DNA from: Merluccius polli
Taxonomy: Eukaryota; Chordata; Actinopteri; Gadiformes; Merlucciidae
Assembly (NCBI GenBank): GCA_030340625.1
Contig: JAOPHQ010002900.1
Span: 53,098-117,097 of the forward strand
Direction: 5' to 3'
DNA length: 64,000 bases
Shown: piece by piece, positions 26,151 through 38,924 of the stretch
How the letters are laid out: every line of letters begins with the position of its first letter
Numbering within the stretch: position 1 is the first letter of the stretch
Position numbers and translations under genes: made by a program
Notes under the pieces: model-generated
What the model was told of the DNA's origin: nothing
The model's input: the letters and a program-made list of their open reading frames with translations, nothing else
The model's database searches: none

Positions 26151-28049
26151 CCCAGCAAACATTTCGACGTCGATCAGAGGTCTAATCGACGTTGGTCATG
26201 GAGGTCAATACGACGTCGATTTGATGGGCTGATATGAAAGTTTTTCTGACGTCGGTCTTTCGACGGACGTCGTTTCGACGGCTAATAGACGACATCAATC
26301 CACGTCGTTTCGACGTCGATCAGAGGTCTAATCGACGTTGGTCATGGAGGTCGATACCACGTCGATTTGAGGGGCTGATATGAAAGTTTTTCTGACGTCG
26401 GTCAAAAGACCGACGTCATTTCGACGGCTCATCGACGACATCAATCCACGTCGTCTCAACGTTGTATAGACATTATTTCAACTTTTTTTTACTTTTAAGC
26501 CAATACACTAAATACCCACATATTTAAGAAAAACAATAGTGCTACATTTCAGTTACCTTGTAGTATATGCCCCAATTTACGGTTTTCAGTATAGCTACCC
26601 ACCAAACCTGTAACAAGCAATTCTTGGGCTGCATGAAGATAATTAAATATTTCTAAATCGGTTGTAAACCTATTTACAACCATTTACACCAATTCCAGCC
26701 AACATTACCTCAAACCGTGTCGTCAACAAGTCCAATAGACGTCGAGTCACAACGTGACTTTATTTCGACCCTTTGCCGACATGAGACATGTATAGAACCA
26801 AATGTAGCCTATAGATCATTTGGTCATATCAAAAGGATAGCGATATTTGGCTAGATAGATCCATCTATAATATTTTGTTTAGTTATGAATACTAAATCAA
26901 GCATTAATACTCTTCAACAACAGACGGATTCAGGGTATTAAGTATATTAACAAAACATTTATTATTTTTTAGCAAAGCCTATATCTTTGAGAACAAGAAC
27001 AAAATAAAAAACTCATTGGGACAAAAATCCCATGCCCCTAGTCCTTGCAGGCGCATGTTTGAGATGGAGACCCATGGCTGCTTCAACTTCTGTCTGTGGC
27101 CTTGCAGTTCCATTTCTTAACAGCAGCTGGAAAGAAAGACAGCTAACGTTAGCCCCGAAACGGGATGCTGCTACCCCCCCCCACGCTGCTACCCCCCGCT
27201 GGGAAGTAGCAGCGGCCCGCTTTGGGGCTACGCTAATGTTATGCTAGCTTTCCAGCCCCCAGTTCGTATGTAACGTTACAAATACGAAAGCCAGCTATCC
27301 GTGAGAATTATGCCATGTAGACTTAAACAGTTAAGCATGCAAATGAAAAAAGGATAATGTCCTTACAAATACATTTTCATTTTAAATAAGAGTGTCTTTT
27401 CGGAACTCACCTGGAACTTCGACGCTTGCCAAACTTGACTGCGAAATATCACCTAGTGCGCATGCGCACGGGTTGCAGGACAAGGGGATAGGGTTGTTGG
27501 GATTACGTGTTGGTGCGCAAGGAAAAATAGTTCCTAAATGGAACCTGATAAATGCATTTACTCAAATTCCATTTAGGAACTATTTTGCCAGCATGCTGGA
27601 CGAAACATTTTAGCACCTATTTTGGCCATATACATGATAGCATATTGCGTTTGGAATAATAACACTTTGTTCAATAACACAATTAATGTCTAAACATTAT
27701 ACCGTTCACACTAATGTTCCAAAGTTACATCGTTGTTACGTTAAATATCGATATAAACAGTGTTTATTCAGTTACACCACTGACAAACATGCTTTCCTCG
27801 AAATCACAATTTCCGTATGTTTTCAAGTCGGCAAATGGTCGAAATAAAGTCACGTTGTGACCCGGCGTATTTTAGACTTGTTGAATGCAGAAATGTTTGC
27901 TGGGAGTGTTTATTCGGTTACACCACTCTAAAATAAATTTTCCTTTAAGATTAAGATTATGTTTTCATGTCGAAATGAAGTCACGTCGCGACTCGACGTC
28001 ATCTGGACTTGTTCGCTTCGACGCAGGTCGAGGAAATGTTTACTGGGCA
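26151..28049. mobile_element. Nested element with CCCAGYAAACATTTC ends
   Basis: The left end CCCAGCAAACATTTCGACG and right end GAAATGTTTACTGGG form inverted repeats. The surrounding CACC(C)CTAACCCC is duplicated. Unit 2 lacks it (about 61,203-61,225). The left part has two tandem copies of a CpG-rich 150-160-bp repeat (26,163-26,465). The rest is A/T-rich and shows no transposase. Confidence 0.75.
26163..26465. repeat. Two tandem ACGTCG-rich repeats
   Basis: GACGTCGATCAGAGGTCTAA starts both copies (about 26,165 and 26,311), each followed by TCGACGTTGGTCATGGAGGT. The density of ACGT and TCGA palindromes is far above the surroundings. Confidence 0.85.
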
Positions 28050-29266
28050 CCTAACCCCACCCAACCCCCCACCTAACCCCCCACCTAACCCCACCCAACC
28101 CCCACCCCTGGGTAACATAAGTGGAAAGGAAAGACATCCAGCCTACCTTTTCTTTCCCTAAACTGTTCACCTCCACTTCCTGCTGTAGTGCATTCTGATG
28201 TCCTCTCTCTCCTGTTCTTCCCTCCAGACACTTAAATCACTACAAAATATGACAATATTAGTTATTGTAAAGATGTTACATAGAGGTTATTTACGAGGTA
28301 CTGTATTGTTTACTTCAATTAATACATTTTTATGGGTCACTGACAGCTGTATTGTTAAATTGTCCCTTCATTTTTAACTTAACATTATAAAGCTTAAGTG
28401 AAGTAACCACCTTGCTAGGCCACAAGGAAACATATCTCTCACCTTGTGGTTCCACTCTGCCCTCCTGGCGGAGTGGACAATAACTCGAAGGCGCTATGGC
28501 CACGTTGCTTGGCAACGCCTGCATACGGGAGATATTAAATCGTCCGCTCGACTTGTACAAATAAAATAAAAACTCACGATTTTAACTCTAAAACACATTA
28601 AAGTATTATTAATTGATTAGATATTGTATGAATGGACTTCACGCCGTCCATTCATTTCAGTTAATGGACACCTCGTCGGGCATTATCCCTTACATACCAG
28701 CTGGGAGTTCCTTCTAAGGATTTAACTGTTCTCCTTTCAATTGCAACAAATGCCAAGTTTCGCACAGACGCAGAAAAAAAGTGTATCTTATTAAATGAAT
28801 GTTCAGCAAATGATGTATGTGTTCGTCAGTCGTCACTGTCGAAGTCAGTTCACGATAGCTGCCTAATGAAGGCGGTGACTGGCCAGAGTGTTGTGTCAAT
28901 CAAATTCTACCCTATCGGTCACTGCTTCAGGGGTGGGACTTATCTGCCATAAGGATCAATTGAAACGGAAAAAACCCCGCGAGCCGCCTGAGTTTCACTG
29001 ATTTACATTGAAGTCAATGGGAAAAGTGACGTATGGTGGTGACGCAGAAGGAAAGTCTGCTTCACTGTAATTATCTGTTCCACGGCGGGTGGCGCTGTTG
29101 TCACTCACATAATTGATTTCAGGAAAACAGCTCGTCTTACTGACTGTATCAAAGTCTAACTGACTGTTTCAAAGCACTGAAAATGGGATTATTGTAAGAT
29201 TTTTTTTTTAAAACTTTTTTTTGGTGAAGCACTGCTTCACCTGTAGTCTTATAGAAGCCTCCACTG

Positions 29267-30075
29267 GTACAGATACATGTGGTGAAGGGGCAGGTAGGGG
29301 TTAGACAGTACAGATACATGTGGTGAAGGAGCAGGTAGGGTTTAGACGGTACAGATACATGTGATGAAGGAGCAGGTAGGGGTTAGACAGTACAGATACA
29401 TGTGATGAAGGAGCAGGTAGGGGTTAGACAGTACAGATACATGTGATGAAGGCGCAGGTAGAGGTTAGACAGTACAGATACATGTGATGAAGGAGCAGGT
29501 AGGGGTTAGACAGTACAGACACATGTGGTGAAGGAGCAGGTAGGGGTTAGACAGTACATATACATGTGATGAAGGAGCAGGTAGGGGTTAGACAGTACAG
29601 ATACATGTGATGAAGGAGCAGGTAGGGGTTAGACAGTACAGACACATGTGGTGAAGGAGTAGGTAAGGGTTAGACGGTACAGATACATGCGATGAAGGAG
29701 CAGGTAGGGGTTAGACGGTACAGATACATGTGATGAAGGAGCAGGAAGGGGTTAGACAGTACAGATACATGTGATGAAGGAACAGGTAGGGGTTAGACAG
29801 TACAGATACATTTGATGAAGGAGCAGGTAGGGTTAGACAGTACAGAGACATGTGATGAAGGAGCAGGTAGGGGTTAGACAGTACAGATACATGTGGTGAA
29901 GGAGCAGGTAGGGGTTAGACAGTACAGACACATGTGATGAAGGAGCAGGTAGGGGTTAGTCAGTACAGACACATGTGATGAAGGAGCAGGTAGGGGTTAG
30001 ACAGTACAGACACATGTGATGAAGGAGCAGGTAGGGGTTAGTCAGTACAGACACATGTGATGAAGGAGCAGGTAG
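29267..30075. repeat. 41-bp minisatellite (unit 1), about 20 units
   Basis: The unit contains GATACATGTGATGAAGGAGC and AGGTAGGGGTTAGACAGTAC. Point variants (GTGGTGAAGG, GACACATG, GTCAGTAC) are scattered. The array resumes after the hAT insertion and ends at GGGGCATCTTGCTCTACAGG, as in unit 2. Confidence 0.96.
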
Positions 30076-31451
30076 GGGCATCTTGCTCTACAGGATGCTA
30101 CAGGTTTGGGGTTCAAACCCAGTACCTTTTAGCTGGGAGTTTAACTCTCACCACAACACTACACACACACACACACACACACACTACACTACACACACAC
30201 ACACACACTATTTCCCAGAGTGCATCCTGTTATCACCACGACCATTAGATTATATACTTTATTAATCATAATTAAACAGATTCCATTGTTCACTATAATC
30301 TGCTATCACAGGACAACATGAAGTGAATAATGGAGACTGTGTGTGGGGACGTGTTGGAGGACATGTCTCCAGAGGACTGAGCCCCCGGTCCCCAGAGCCA
30401 CCAGTGAGTCCAGGAAGAGCCAGCGGGAGGGACTGAAGACCGGGCCCACGTCAGGGGGCAGGACCCCATAGAGACCTGCTGGGATCCAAGGGGCTGGAAG
30501 GACATCCAGGTGTGCGAGAACCAACAGAGAGCTGAGCTCTGGAGAAACATCTGCTCAGCTTGGAGGATTTACACCGAACCAACGGGAAGGATCATCCAAC
30601 CCACGACAACATCCAGTTGGACCCGCTGGTTTCTTCCCATGATGCTTTATGATCCAATACAACACAACGGTAGTCCTTACATGCACACAATAAACACCAG
30701 GACTCAATAATACAGTAGCAGACGTTACAAACCTCAACAGGTGCACATATCTTTAACACCTGAACATGTTCTGCTGCCGTGTTGTTCCCAACACAACACA
30801 GGAATCAATATTCACTTTAAAGTCCTTCACAACATGAACACCAGTAGCTTTTCCCATAGCCCGCATTTATGAATAATATTAATCTGCTTTAAATCAGGTT
30901 CCATGTTAGGCGGACAAAAACGTTGTCCAAAATATCAAACATATTGTAACACATCAATCAATATCTAAAATACATTTCAAATTAGAAATTCAATCTTTGT
31001 GAAAGCTGCTTAGTAAACCCTATGGAAGATCTTAAAGTCACTTCCTTTCATGGTGAAAATATATCAATAGATTTGATAAAGGCAAAGGTTGTAGCTTGCT
31101 CATGAATATTCATTTCTCTGATAGGCTGAGACGCGACCTGCCACGCGGTAATCAATACAATAAAGAACCAATCATAAACAATAGGTAATCAATACAATAA
31201 TGAACTGATCATAAACAATAGGTAATCAAAACAATACAGAACCGATCATAAACAATAGGTAATCAATACAGATGGATTCTCTATTCCTATTTTGATAGTT
31301 TTCGGCTGGTTGACCAAAGCTTAAAACACATCATAGTGAACCATTGGTCATGTACTGACCTGTCTGTTACTACAGTACTACATCACCATGGTAACAACAG
31401 GCTCAATGTAGATATGTCCCCTTTATTCATGTCATACATATTACCTGATTT

Positions 31452-31512
<61 letters not shown>

Positions 31513-31653
31513 TAACCTGATGATATATTATATATATATATTAACTGATTATACAGTATATTATATATATTACATTCATTAACGGATGTGTTAGTTGCGC
31601 GCAACATAATTTTTGCTCACGATGTTTGGCGGTGAGATGCTGATGATCATAAA
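30076..31653. other. Region between 41-bp array and B30.2 exon
   Basis: No gene is supported. It holds the array tail shared with unit 2 up to about 30,137, two short (CA)n tracts (30,164-30,208), a tandem motif CATAAACAATAGGTAATCAA repeated three times (about 31,170-31,265), and a (TA)n tract at about 31,456-31,510. A minus-strand AATAAA lies at 31,427-31,422, roughly 230 bp past the NLR2 stop, and is the best candidate poly(A) signal. Small ORFs around 30,293-30,746 have no recognisable domain. Confidence 0.5.
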
Positions 31654-32210
31654 CTACAACCCACATAGAGACACTGAGGAACCAGGACCAGACCAGAACC
31701 TAAACCCAGGGAGGAGGTCCTCCTGGGTGAATGTGGTCTGGAAGGTGTGGATGTGTGTCAGTGTGTGTGAGGACCCTCCTACACCTGGGGACACTCTGTA
31801 GAAGGACAAAGAGCCAGCAGGCCGGTCCAGAAACACTCCTACTCTGGTGGAGACAGGGGGGGGGAGAGGGATGGATGTTGATCTACCGTTGTACCGGGCA
31901 GAGTAACCATCATCATTACAATAAAGACTCCAGGACTTGTTGTTCCCTCCAAGCATGCTGTCATCACCCCTTCCTCTCCTTGTGGTTCCTCTGTATGTCA
32001 CTCCTATACCAACAGTTCCTCTCCTCTCCACCTCCCAGTAACAGCGGCCAGTCAGACCCTCTCTACACAACACCTGGTACAGGGACTCAAATCTCTCTGG
32101 GTGGTCAGGATAAGACTGAACCTCTTCAACCGTCATCACCTTCCTGTGGTCCTCAGACAGAGAGAGACGTCTGTGGGCTGTGTTTGGGTCCAGTGTGAGT
32201 CCACAGGCAT
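31654..32210 (-). CDS. B30.2 (PRY-SPRY) terminal exon, assigned to NLR2
   Basis: The acceptor is TCTCCCGTCAG at 32,211, and the exon reads ACGLTLDPNTAHRRLSLSED followed by VQSYPDHPERF. SPRY landmarks follow: LTGRCYWEVE, VGIGVTYRG, SWSLYC, GVFLDRPAGSLSFY and DLLPGFRFW, then the stop at 31,656-31,654. It begins with two bases, complementing the one base left by the 47-bp linker exon at 41,986. B30.2 domains end many fish NLRC3-like proteins and are thought to bind ligands. Assignment to NLR2 rests on phase, orientation and being the only B30.2 exon downstream; the 9.8-kb intron contains a Gypsy and the duplication breakpoint. Confidence 0.85.
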
Positions 32211-32614
32211 CTGACGGGAGAACAAGACATGATTAGGGGCTGAAGGTCGGGTCCATTCCCGGTTTGATGTGATGCAAACCGACTGAACCGGCATTTGTCA
32301 TGAAGAGACCGATCCAAAAGTCTCCCAGATCCAACTTGTATTGTGTTAGTAATCAGCAGGATGACCAGGTGATGAACATGATGTGATGTTTAGTGGATGG
32401 TGATAGGAAATAAAAACCCCATGTGTCACTGAGTGGTTGATAGTTGATCACTATCCTCTCCCCTCCTTCTCTAGTGGACCACAGGGTCCAGGACTTAAGA
32501 CTCAAGTGGACACCTAGTGGTCTCATCCGGTACACCGGTCCGGTGGCTTCATATCCAACAGCTTTGACTGTTTATACACCGCCCATCATCATCATCATCA
32601 TCATCATCATCACC

Positions 32615-32647
<33 letters not shown>

Positions 32648-35600
32648 TACATACCCTAGCTATAGAGCACCCCCTTGTGTCCTGACGTTCCACTACATCC
32701 CCCCCTTTTAGCTATTTACCATATCCCTGTGAACTCTAACAATAGGTCAATATGGCCACAGAACAAACAACATTTAAAAACTCTAACAATAGGTCAATAT
32801 GGCCACAGAACAAACACCATTTTAAATTCGATGTACTTTCGTCATCAGAACAACATACATTTTGCTTTGTATTTTTTTTTTTTTTTTTTTAACTTGAAGG
32901 ACAGGGTAGACTACCTGAACCTTCTGACTCTGCTGTAGGGGGTTATTCTGCCCTTTTCACAACAGGTCACTATAGTAACTGTTACCAGTCCAGTCTTTCT
33001 GGTGGACGGGAGATTCTCCCTGATCTGGTCACAGTCACATTGGGGTCGGGACAGTCTGGCTCTGGGTCAGGCCGGTCTGGTCCTGGAAGAGCAGTGAGCT
33101 GAGCTCGGTTTCTTCTCAGTGTTCCCCGCTCCGTCTCCACGTCATATGATGCCACTTTGGTCTGAGAGTCTGAGGAGGGACTGGAACTGTAGATCGCATC
33201 TTTCTACCCATCAGAAGTTCTGCTGGGGAGGCTCCATGAGCTAACGGGGTTGTTCTGTAAGTCAAGAGAGCTCTTTGATGATCTTGGTTCTTGCTCAGTA
33301 TCTGTTTCACTGTTCTAACCGCTCTCTCCGCTTCCCCGTTGCTCTGCGGATATCTGGGGCTACTAGTGACATGCTCAAAATCATATTCCTGAGCGAATGC
33401 CGAAAACTCAGAAGAGGCAAACTGTGGCCGTTGTCAGTCATTAATACCTCAGGAATGCCAAATCTGGCAAAGATGGTTTTCAGTCTTTGAACTGTGGTCG
33501 CAGTGGTGAGAGTTGGCAGATTAGCTACCTCAATGTATCTAGAGAAGTAGTCTATCACGACTAGGTAGTGGCTGTTTCCCCACTGAAAGAGGTCTGCAGC
33601 TAATCTTTGCCACGGTCTAGCCGGTAACGGGGTTGTGAGCAGTGGCTCTGTGCGGTAGCTCGAGTGCTGGCTACACACTTCGCATCTCTCCACTAGCTCT
33701 TTGATGTCCCTTGTTAAGCCTGGCCACCAAATGGACTGTTGTGCCCTGGCGAAGCACTTCGTCATGCCCTGATGTCCATGGTGGATTCTGTCAAGCATCT
33801 CTCTATACATTGGTGGTGGAATAAGGATTCGTTCTCCCTTTAGGAGCATCCCATCAGCCACATGTATGTCTGCTCTATATGGCCAATACTGCAGGAGATT
33901 CTCTGGCACCCCTGTTCTATGCACAGGCCATCCTTGATCCGTGTACGCTCCGAGTTGTCTTATTGTTCCCTCTCTGTTCTGCATGTCTTTGATTTGATCC
34001 AGTTTGTTTTTCGTTGCGGGTATGTGCTCCATGATGTAGTCGATGTAGACTTGACATTCTCTCTCTAGTGTGTTGCACTCCGTGTTATGCTCTGGTCCCA
34101 GTGGCGCCCGTGACAATGCATCGGCAGCCAGCAACTGCTTTCCTGGTACGTATATGATCTTGTACTTAAACCTCATCATCCTCAGCCTGAATCGGAGTAT
34201 TCGCGGAGGTAAGTCATCCAGTGGTCGGGTACCTAACAATGAGATCAGAGGTTTGTGATCTGTGCGCACCATAAAGTCTAATCCCAAAAGGTAGGCACTC
34301 AGTCGCTCACATGCCCATGTCACAGCAAGAGCCTCTTTCTCGATCTGTGCATATCGAGTTTCGGTGGGTGTTAGACTTCTGGATATGTACACGACTGGTC
34401 TGAATTCTCCATCTGACTGTCGCTGCATTAGCACTCCTCCCAGACCATAGGATGATGCATCAGCTGAGACAAGGGTCTCTCTCTTTGAGCTGTACTGAGC
34501 CAAAACGGCTGGAGAGCTAAGCTCTTTCTTCACAGCCTCAAAAGCAGTTTTTTGTTGCATGTCCCAGGTCCACACGCTGTCATTTCTCAGAAGATCTCTC
34601 AGAGGCTTTGTGAGACTGGGCAGGTCGGGGGAAAACTTGCCGACGTAATTCACCATCCCCATAAACCGTCTCACCCCTTCAACATTCTCTGGTGCCGGCA
34701 TATAAAGGATTGCTTTGATTTTGTCCGGGTCAGCCTCAATTCCATGAGCACTTACTTTATGACCAAGGAACTTTACTTCACTCACCCCAAACTCACATTT
34801 TTCATTCAAGGTCAGACCTGCATCCTCAAGCTTCCTGAGGACTCCACACAGTCTGTCATCATGCTCGGCTTGGTCTTTACCAAACACCAAGATGTCATCT
34901 GCATGACACAGTGTTCCTGGTGCGCCGGCGACCATCTGGGAAATTCTCAGCTGAAAATGTTCAGGTGCTGAGGAGATACCAAATGGGAGTCTCCTGAAGC
35001 AGTACCTCCCAAGAGGGGTTATGAAAGTCATTAGGCGCTCTGAGTCTTCATGTAAGGGAATTTGCCAAAATCCCGATGTGGCATCCAGTTTTGAAAATAC
35101 CACTGCTCCATCTAGCTTTGCAAGTGTGTCGTCCACGGATGGGAGTATGTGTCTCTCACGCCGCACACTCTCATTGAGTCTTGTTAGATCTACGCAGATC
35201 CTGATGTTACCATTGGGCTTAGGTACAACCACCATTCCCGCACACCACTCAGTCGGCTCTTGAATTTGTCGAATCACGCCCATACCTTCCATCCTCTGGA
35301 GCTCTGATTTTACTTTATCCATAAGGGGCAATGCTACGCGTCTAGGAGCTGACAGGGCGTATGGCACATGCAAACTTTTGGGAACATCAATTTGACTGTA
35401 TTCCCTGCTGCTTGAATTGCGGCTACCTGTTGCAGTAAAGGTAGACTCTGGATGGCTGGAAGGCCTAGCAGTGGCATCACTAAATCTTTAACGACAAATA
35501 TTTCCTGCTCTGTTTTCTTTTTGCCCTTTTTCAGGCATGCTCTAAAGGTGCCTAGCACAGTCAGTGGCTGGTTGTTGGGACCGCTAATCACCCTCCGTGC

Positions 35601-38600
35601 ATTCTGTAAATCACCATCTCTGGCTTTTGAGTATATGGTGTCTGGTATGGCTGTAACAGCCGCTCCCGTGTCTAACTTGAAGTTAACCAGTTCGCCATTC
35701 ATCTGTATGTCCTGTCTCCATACATCTTGTCTCTTGCTTTGGATTGCTCCCAGGAATGCACTTTCTCCCAGCTCTTGTATTTCGTCTATAGCCTCTACTC
35801 TTTGTTCGGCCCTACAAACTGCAGCAAAATGACCTTTCTTTTTACATTTTCGGCACTCAGCTTCCCTGGCTGGACATTGTTTCCATGCATGTTGAGGACT
35901 TCTCCCACATCTTTTGCATATTTCTGTTCTCAGTGTGGCGTTCCATCTCTGTGCCTGCATTGCTATTTTAGGTCTTGCAGCTATTGCATCCACATTGTCT
36001 TCCTTAATTTCTGTCTTTTCCCTTCTTATCAATGGTTGCTGTTTTTTCACTTCTTCATTTTGCCTGACTTGTGTTATTGTCTTAACCAATGTAAGATTTG
36101 GATCTAACTGTAGTCTTTCGGACAATTTTGCGTCTCTGATCCCTACTACTATTCGATCTTTAATCATCTCTTCCCGTAGAACGCCATATTGGCAGTGTTC
36201 AGCAAGCTTATGGACATCAGTGATGAAATTTTCCACTGTTTCGCTTGGCTGTTGATATCTGCTATTAAATCTGGCTCTCTCGTATATAACATTGTGTTTA
36301 CCAATGAAATGCTCACCCAGGGCTCTACACACGTCTGTGTACTTCTTTCTTGCGTCGTCATCCAATGTCAACGTATTCATAACGTCGTCACTTCTCTCCC
36401 CCATTATGTATAACAGCGAGTTGACTTGATATTCTCCACTCCTCTCTGCTAGTCCTGATGCCACTCTAAATCGCTCAAAGCGTCGTAGCCACTGAGTCCA
36501 ACTGCTTGGCTCATCGAAGTTGAAACTTCCCGGGGGTGGAATCGTAAAAATCTGGTCCATTGTGTCGTTATTGCTCCCCTCTTCTTTCCGAAGGCAAACG
36601 AACGAGCTGGCGAACCCACTAGCTTAGCAGCGCACGCTATTTCAGCCTACTGCTTGTTACTGTCAATGCAAAACAGTCATTGACAGATCAAAGTGACGTT
36701 CTATCGACGGATGCTCGTCATCCCACTTCTGACACCATGTTGAATGAAGTAGGTAAACATTCATATACTTATAATGAAGACGGCAGTACACATGGGTTTG
36801 TAACGGTAGGATTCATTCTTCTTTTATTCCCCCACCCCCCCCGTACATACTCTCATACCCTAGCTATAGAGCACCCCCTTGTGTCCTGACGTTCCACTAC
36901 ACATACAGGCTGGAAATGAAATGTTCATACCATAGAACTGGTTCATACATACTATACATACATGTACATGTACACATACATACGTACACATACAGGCTGG
37001 AAATTAATGTACACATATGTAGACACATACGTAAACATACGTATACTTAAGTACACATACATATACTTAAGTACATATGCATACACATTAGGGCTGTCAA
37101 TCGATTTAAATATTTAACTCGATTAATCGCATGATTGATCATAGTTAATCATGATTAATCACGATTAACTATGATCTATGAGGTAATACTCTTTTCAACA
37201 TGAGAATAGACAAATGCTTGCTTTATGCAAAAAAAGCATGTTTATTTATTGTTACAATGAGAAATACTCAGTTCAAGTAACTAATGTGCAAACTGCATAG
37301 TAATGTTTACTAACACAGTAGTGTGTTGAACTTCACATGTGATCTATTCATCCTCATTTTTGTTTAAGCAGCCATTTAACACAAAAGAATGCCCCTCAAT
37401 GCATTGCATTGCAATTTGCATCAAATTCAAAACAAACAGGGTGATGCACAAAATAACTTAAAGAAAATAATAATTTAAAATAAATAAAGTGTTTGCGGCT
37501 TGTAGAGTTGTCCAGCTGTTTCCCTTTTAAATGATCCAGCGTGGTTTGCTTCATGCGAGGGGGCGCCGGGCAGGGGTGGACTGGCCATCGGGCATACCGG
37601 GCAATTGCCCGATGCACATCTTTGGGCCGGCCCAGGACTGTCATAAAAAAAAGAAGTAATTTGTCCTAACCGGAGGCGGTGTGTTACGATCGCGCGCGCG
37701 CACCCCCCCCCCCCCCCCCCATTTTTTAGCCATTACTGCTCACGGGGTTGTAGTTCAGCCCGTTCTCATCCCAACTCGTAATATACCGACGATTTGTCAC
37801 GCCCCTAGACGTCTGACATTGACGCAAAAGGTACCCTCCCGCGTCTGTGTGAAACGATCTGGGTTCTCATAAACCCGTTCGCGGTGGTAAGAGACGAGCA
37901 GAGTCTACAGCGTCCATTCACTCCAATAATAACCCGGTCACGCTGATAGATTACGCTAACCCTAACCCTAACCATAACCCTAACCCTAACCATAACCCTA
38001 ACCATAACCCTAACCCTTTTTGGAGTGAATTGTTTCACAGTAGACTGCGGACGCTGTAGACTCTGCTCTGCGAGCGGACGCTGTAGACTCTTTTATCAGA
38101 CGTAGGGGCGTGACAAATCGTCGGTATATTACGAGTTGGGATGAGAACGTGTTGTGTAGTTTGTTTGCGGCATCGACCTCGTGTGCATTGCTTCCTGATT
38201 TCCCGAGCTACGGAGTGGCCCGAGGTTCAAATGTCACAGCGTTAATCGCGCGTTAAAAAAATTAGTGCCGTTAAAAACATGTTGCGTTAACTAGTTAATA
38301 ACGCGTTAACTTTGACAGCCTTAATACACATACATGCGTACATACTGTATATGTATACAGCAGAACATACGTATACATACTCATACGCAAACATACGTAC
38401 ACATGTTAAGCGTAATTACACATACATATAAATACATATATGTACCTAAACTTATGTATTCATCTCATAAACATACATCAAATACTCACATCCATACAAA
38501 CATACACAAGTATACATAAGTACACATAAGTACACATACGTATATATGCACACAAAAGCATATAATGGCAGCGCAAGTACAATTTCTTCAGGAATTGAAG

Positions 38601-38871
38601 GTTTTCTCGTTATCATTATTATAAATTGAGCATAGCGTTAGTTCAGGCAGGCCACGGAGTCAGGCTCAGCCCTCAGTACAGATCATATGATCACAGCTAG
38701 TCACAGTCATAGTCATAGTTGTTTTCGCCGCTTTTATGATTTAATGTAAATGTCTTTGAGTATTCAGAAAGCGCTTCAAAAATAATGTATTATTATTATA
38801 AACATACATCAGCTGATACCCCTAAGCTTCCTATTGGATACCATACACAGTCAGCTGACAGCTCAGCTGAA

Positions 38872-38924
<53 letters not shown>

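Larger units (their letters stand above)
26069..29266. mobile_element. hAT-like element in 41-bp minisatellite (unit 1)
   Basis: Left end CAGTGGCGGCTGGTGG and right end AGGCTTCTATAAG-complement...CCTCCACTG, flanked by perfect 8-bp GTACAGAT duplications (26,061-26,068 and 29,267-29,274) that are part of the 41-bp unit. So it inserted into the minisatellite. The unit 2 copy (61,146-62,724) lacks the first bases of the left end. The unit 1 copy is enlarged by a nested element at 26,151-28,049. No transposase was found. Confidence 0.85.
1868..30140. repeat. Segmental duplication unit 1
   Basis: From CTCCATGCGGTGTCTTGC at 1,868 the sequence aligns collinearly with the segment starting at about 39,034. 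The match covers the NLR exons and introns, the 18/21-bp minisatellite, the 32-bp satellite, a hAT-like element and the 41-bp minisatellite. It is interrupted by unit-specific insertions listed separately. Sequence left of 1,868 does not match sequence left of 39,034, so this is a breakpoint. The shared right-hand marker is the sequence after the 41-bp array (30,076-30,137 here, 63,940-64,000 in unit 2). Confidence 0.93.
32698..36737 (-). mobile_element. Gypsy 2: nearly full-length but defective Gypsy element
   Basis: In minus orientation the order is 5' LTR (36,901-36,738), primer-binding site (TGGTGTCAGAAGTGGGA at 36,737), gag-protease, RT-RNase H-integrase, polypurine tract and truncated 3' LTR. 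It interrupts the last intron of the NLR2 model. The coding part is frameshifted at the protease-RT join and in integrase, so it is inactive. A 44-bp tandem duplication lies near 32,733-32,820 in the 3' non-coding part. The LTR with a TGTCAGAAGTGG-type primer site and K02A2.6-like pol indicate Gypsy; finer clade is not assigned. Confidence 0.92.
37091..38321. mobile_element. Non-autonomous DNA element with RGGCTGTCAAW ends
   Basis: Left end GGGCTGTCAATCGATT and right end AACTTTGACAGCCT form inverted repeats. Subterminal sequences are rich in GATTAATC and GTTAAC motifs. The target duplication is TA or TTA; the sequence cannot decide. Two other pieces are nested: a GGGGTGGACTGGCCATCGGG fragment (about 37,572-37,640) and a small foldback (37,761-38,149). 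No transposase is found. Confidence 0.75.

Noticed and set aside
29267..30075. CRISPR-like or coding interpretation of the 41-bp array
   Set aside because: No spacers, and 41 is not a multiple of three, so it is not a coding repeat. Point variants fit a minisatellite.
30100..30125. tRNA-like B box (GGTTCAAACCC)
   Set aside because: No acceptable A box, no cloverleaf and no SINE-like tail. The same sequence recurs only as array flank in unit 2.
35452..36413. Plus-strand ORFs over the Gypsy 2 gag region
   Set aside because: Antisense shadows of the gag-protease frame.
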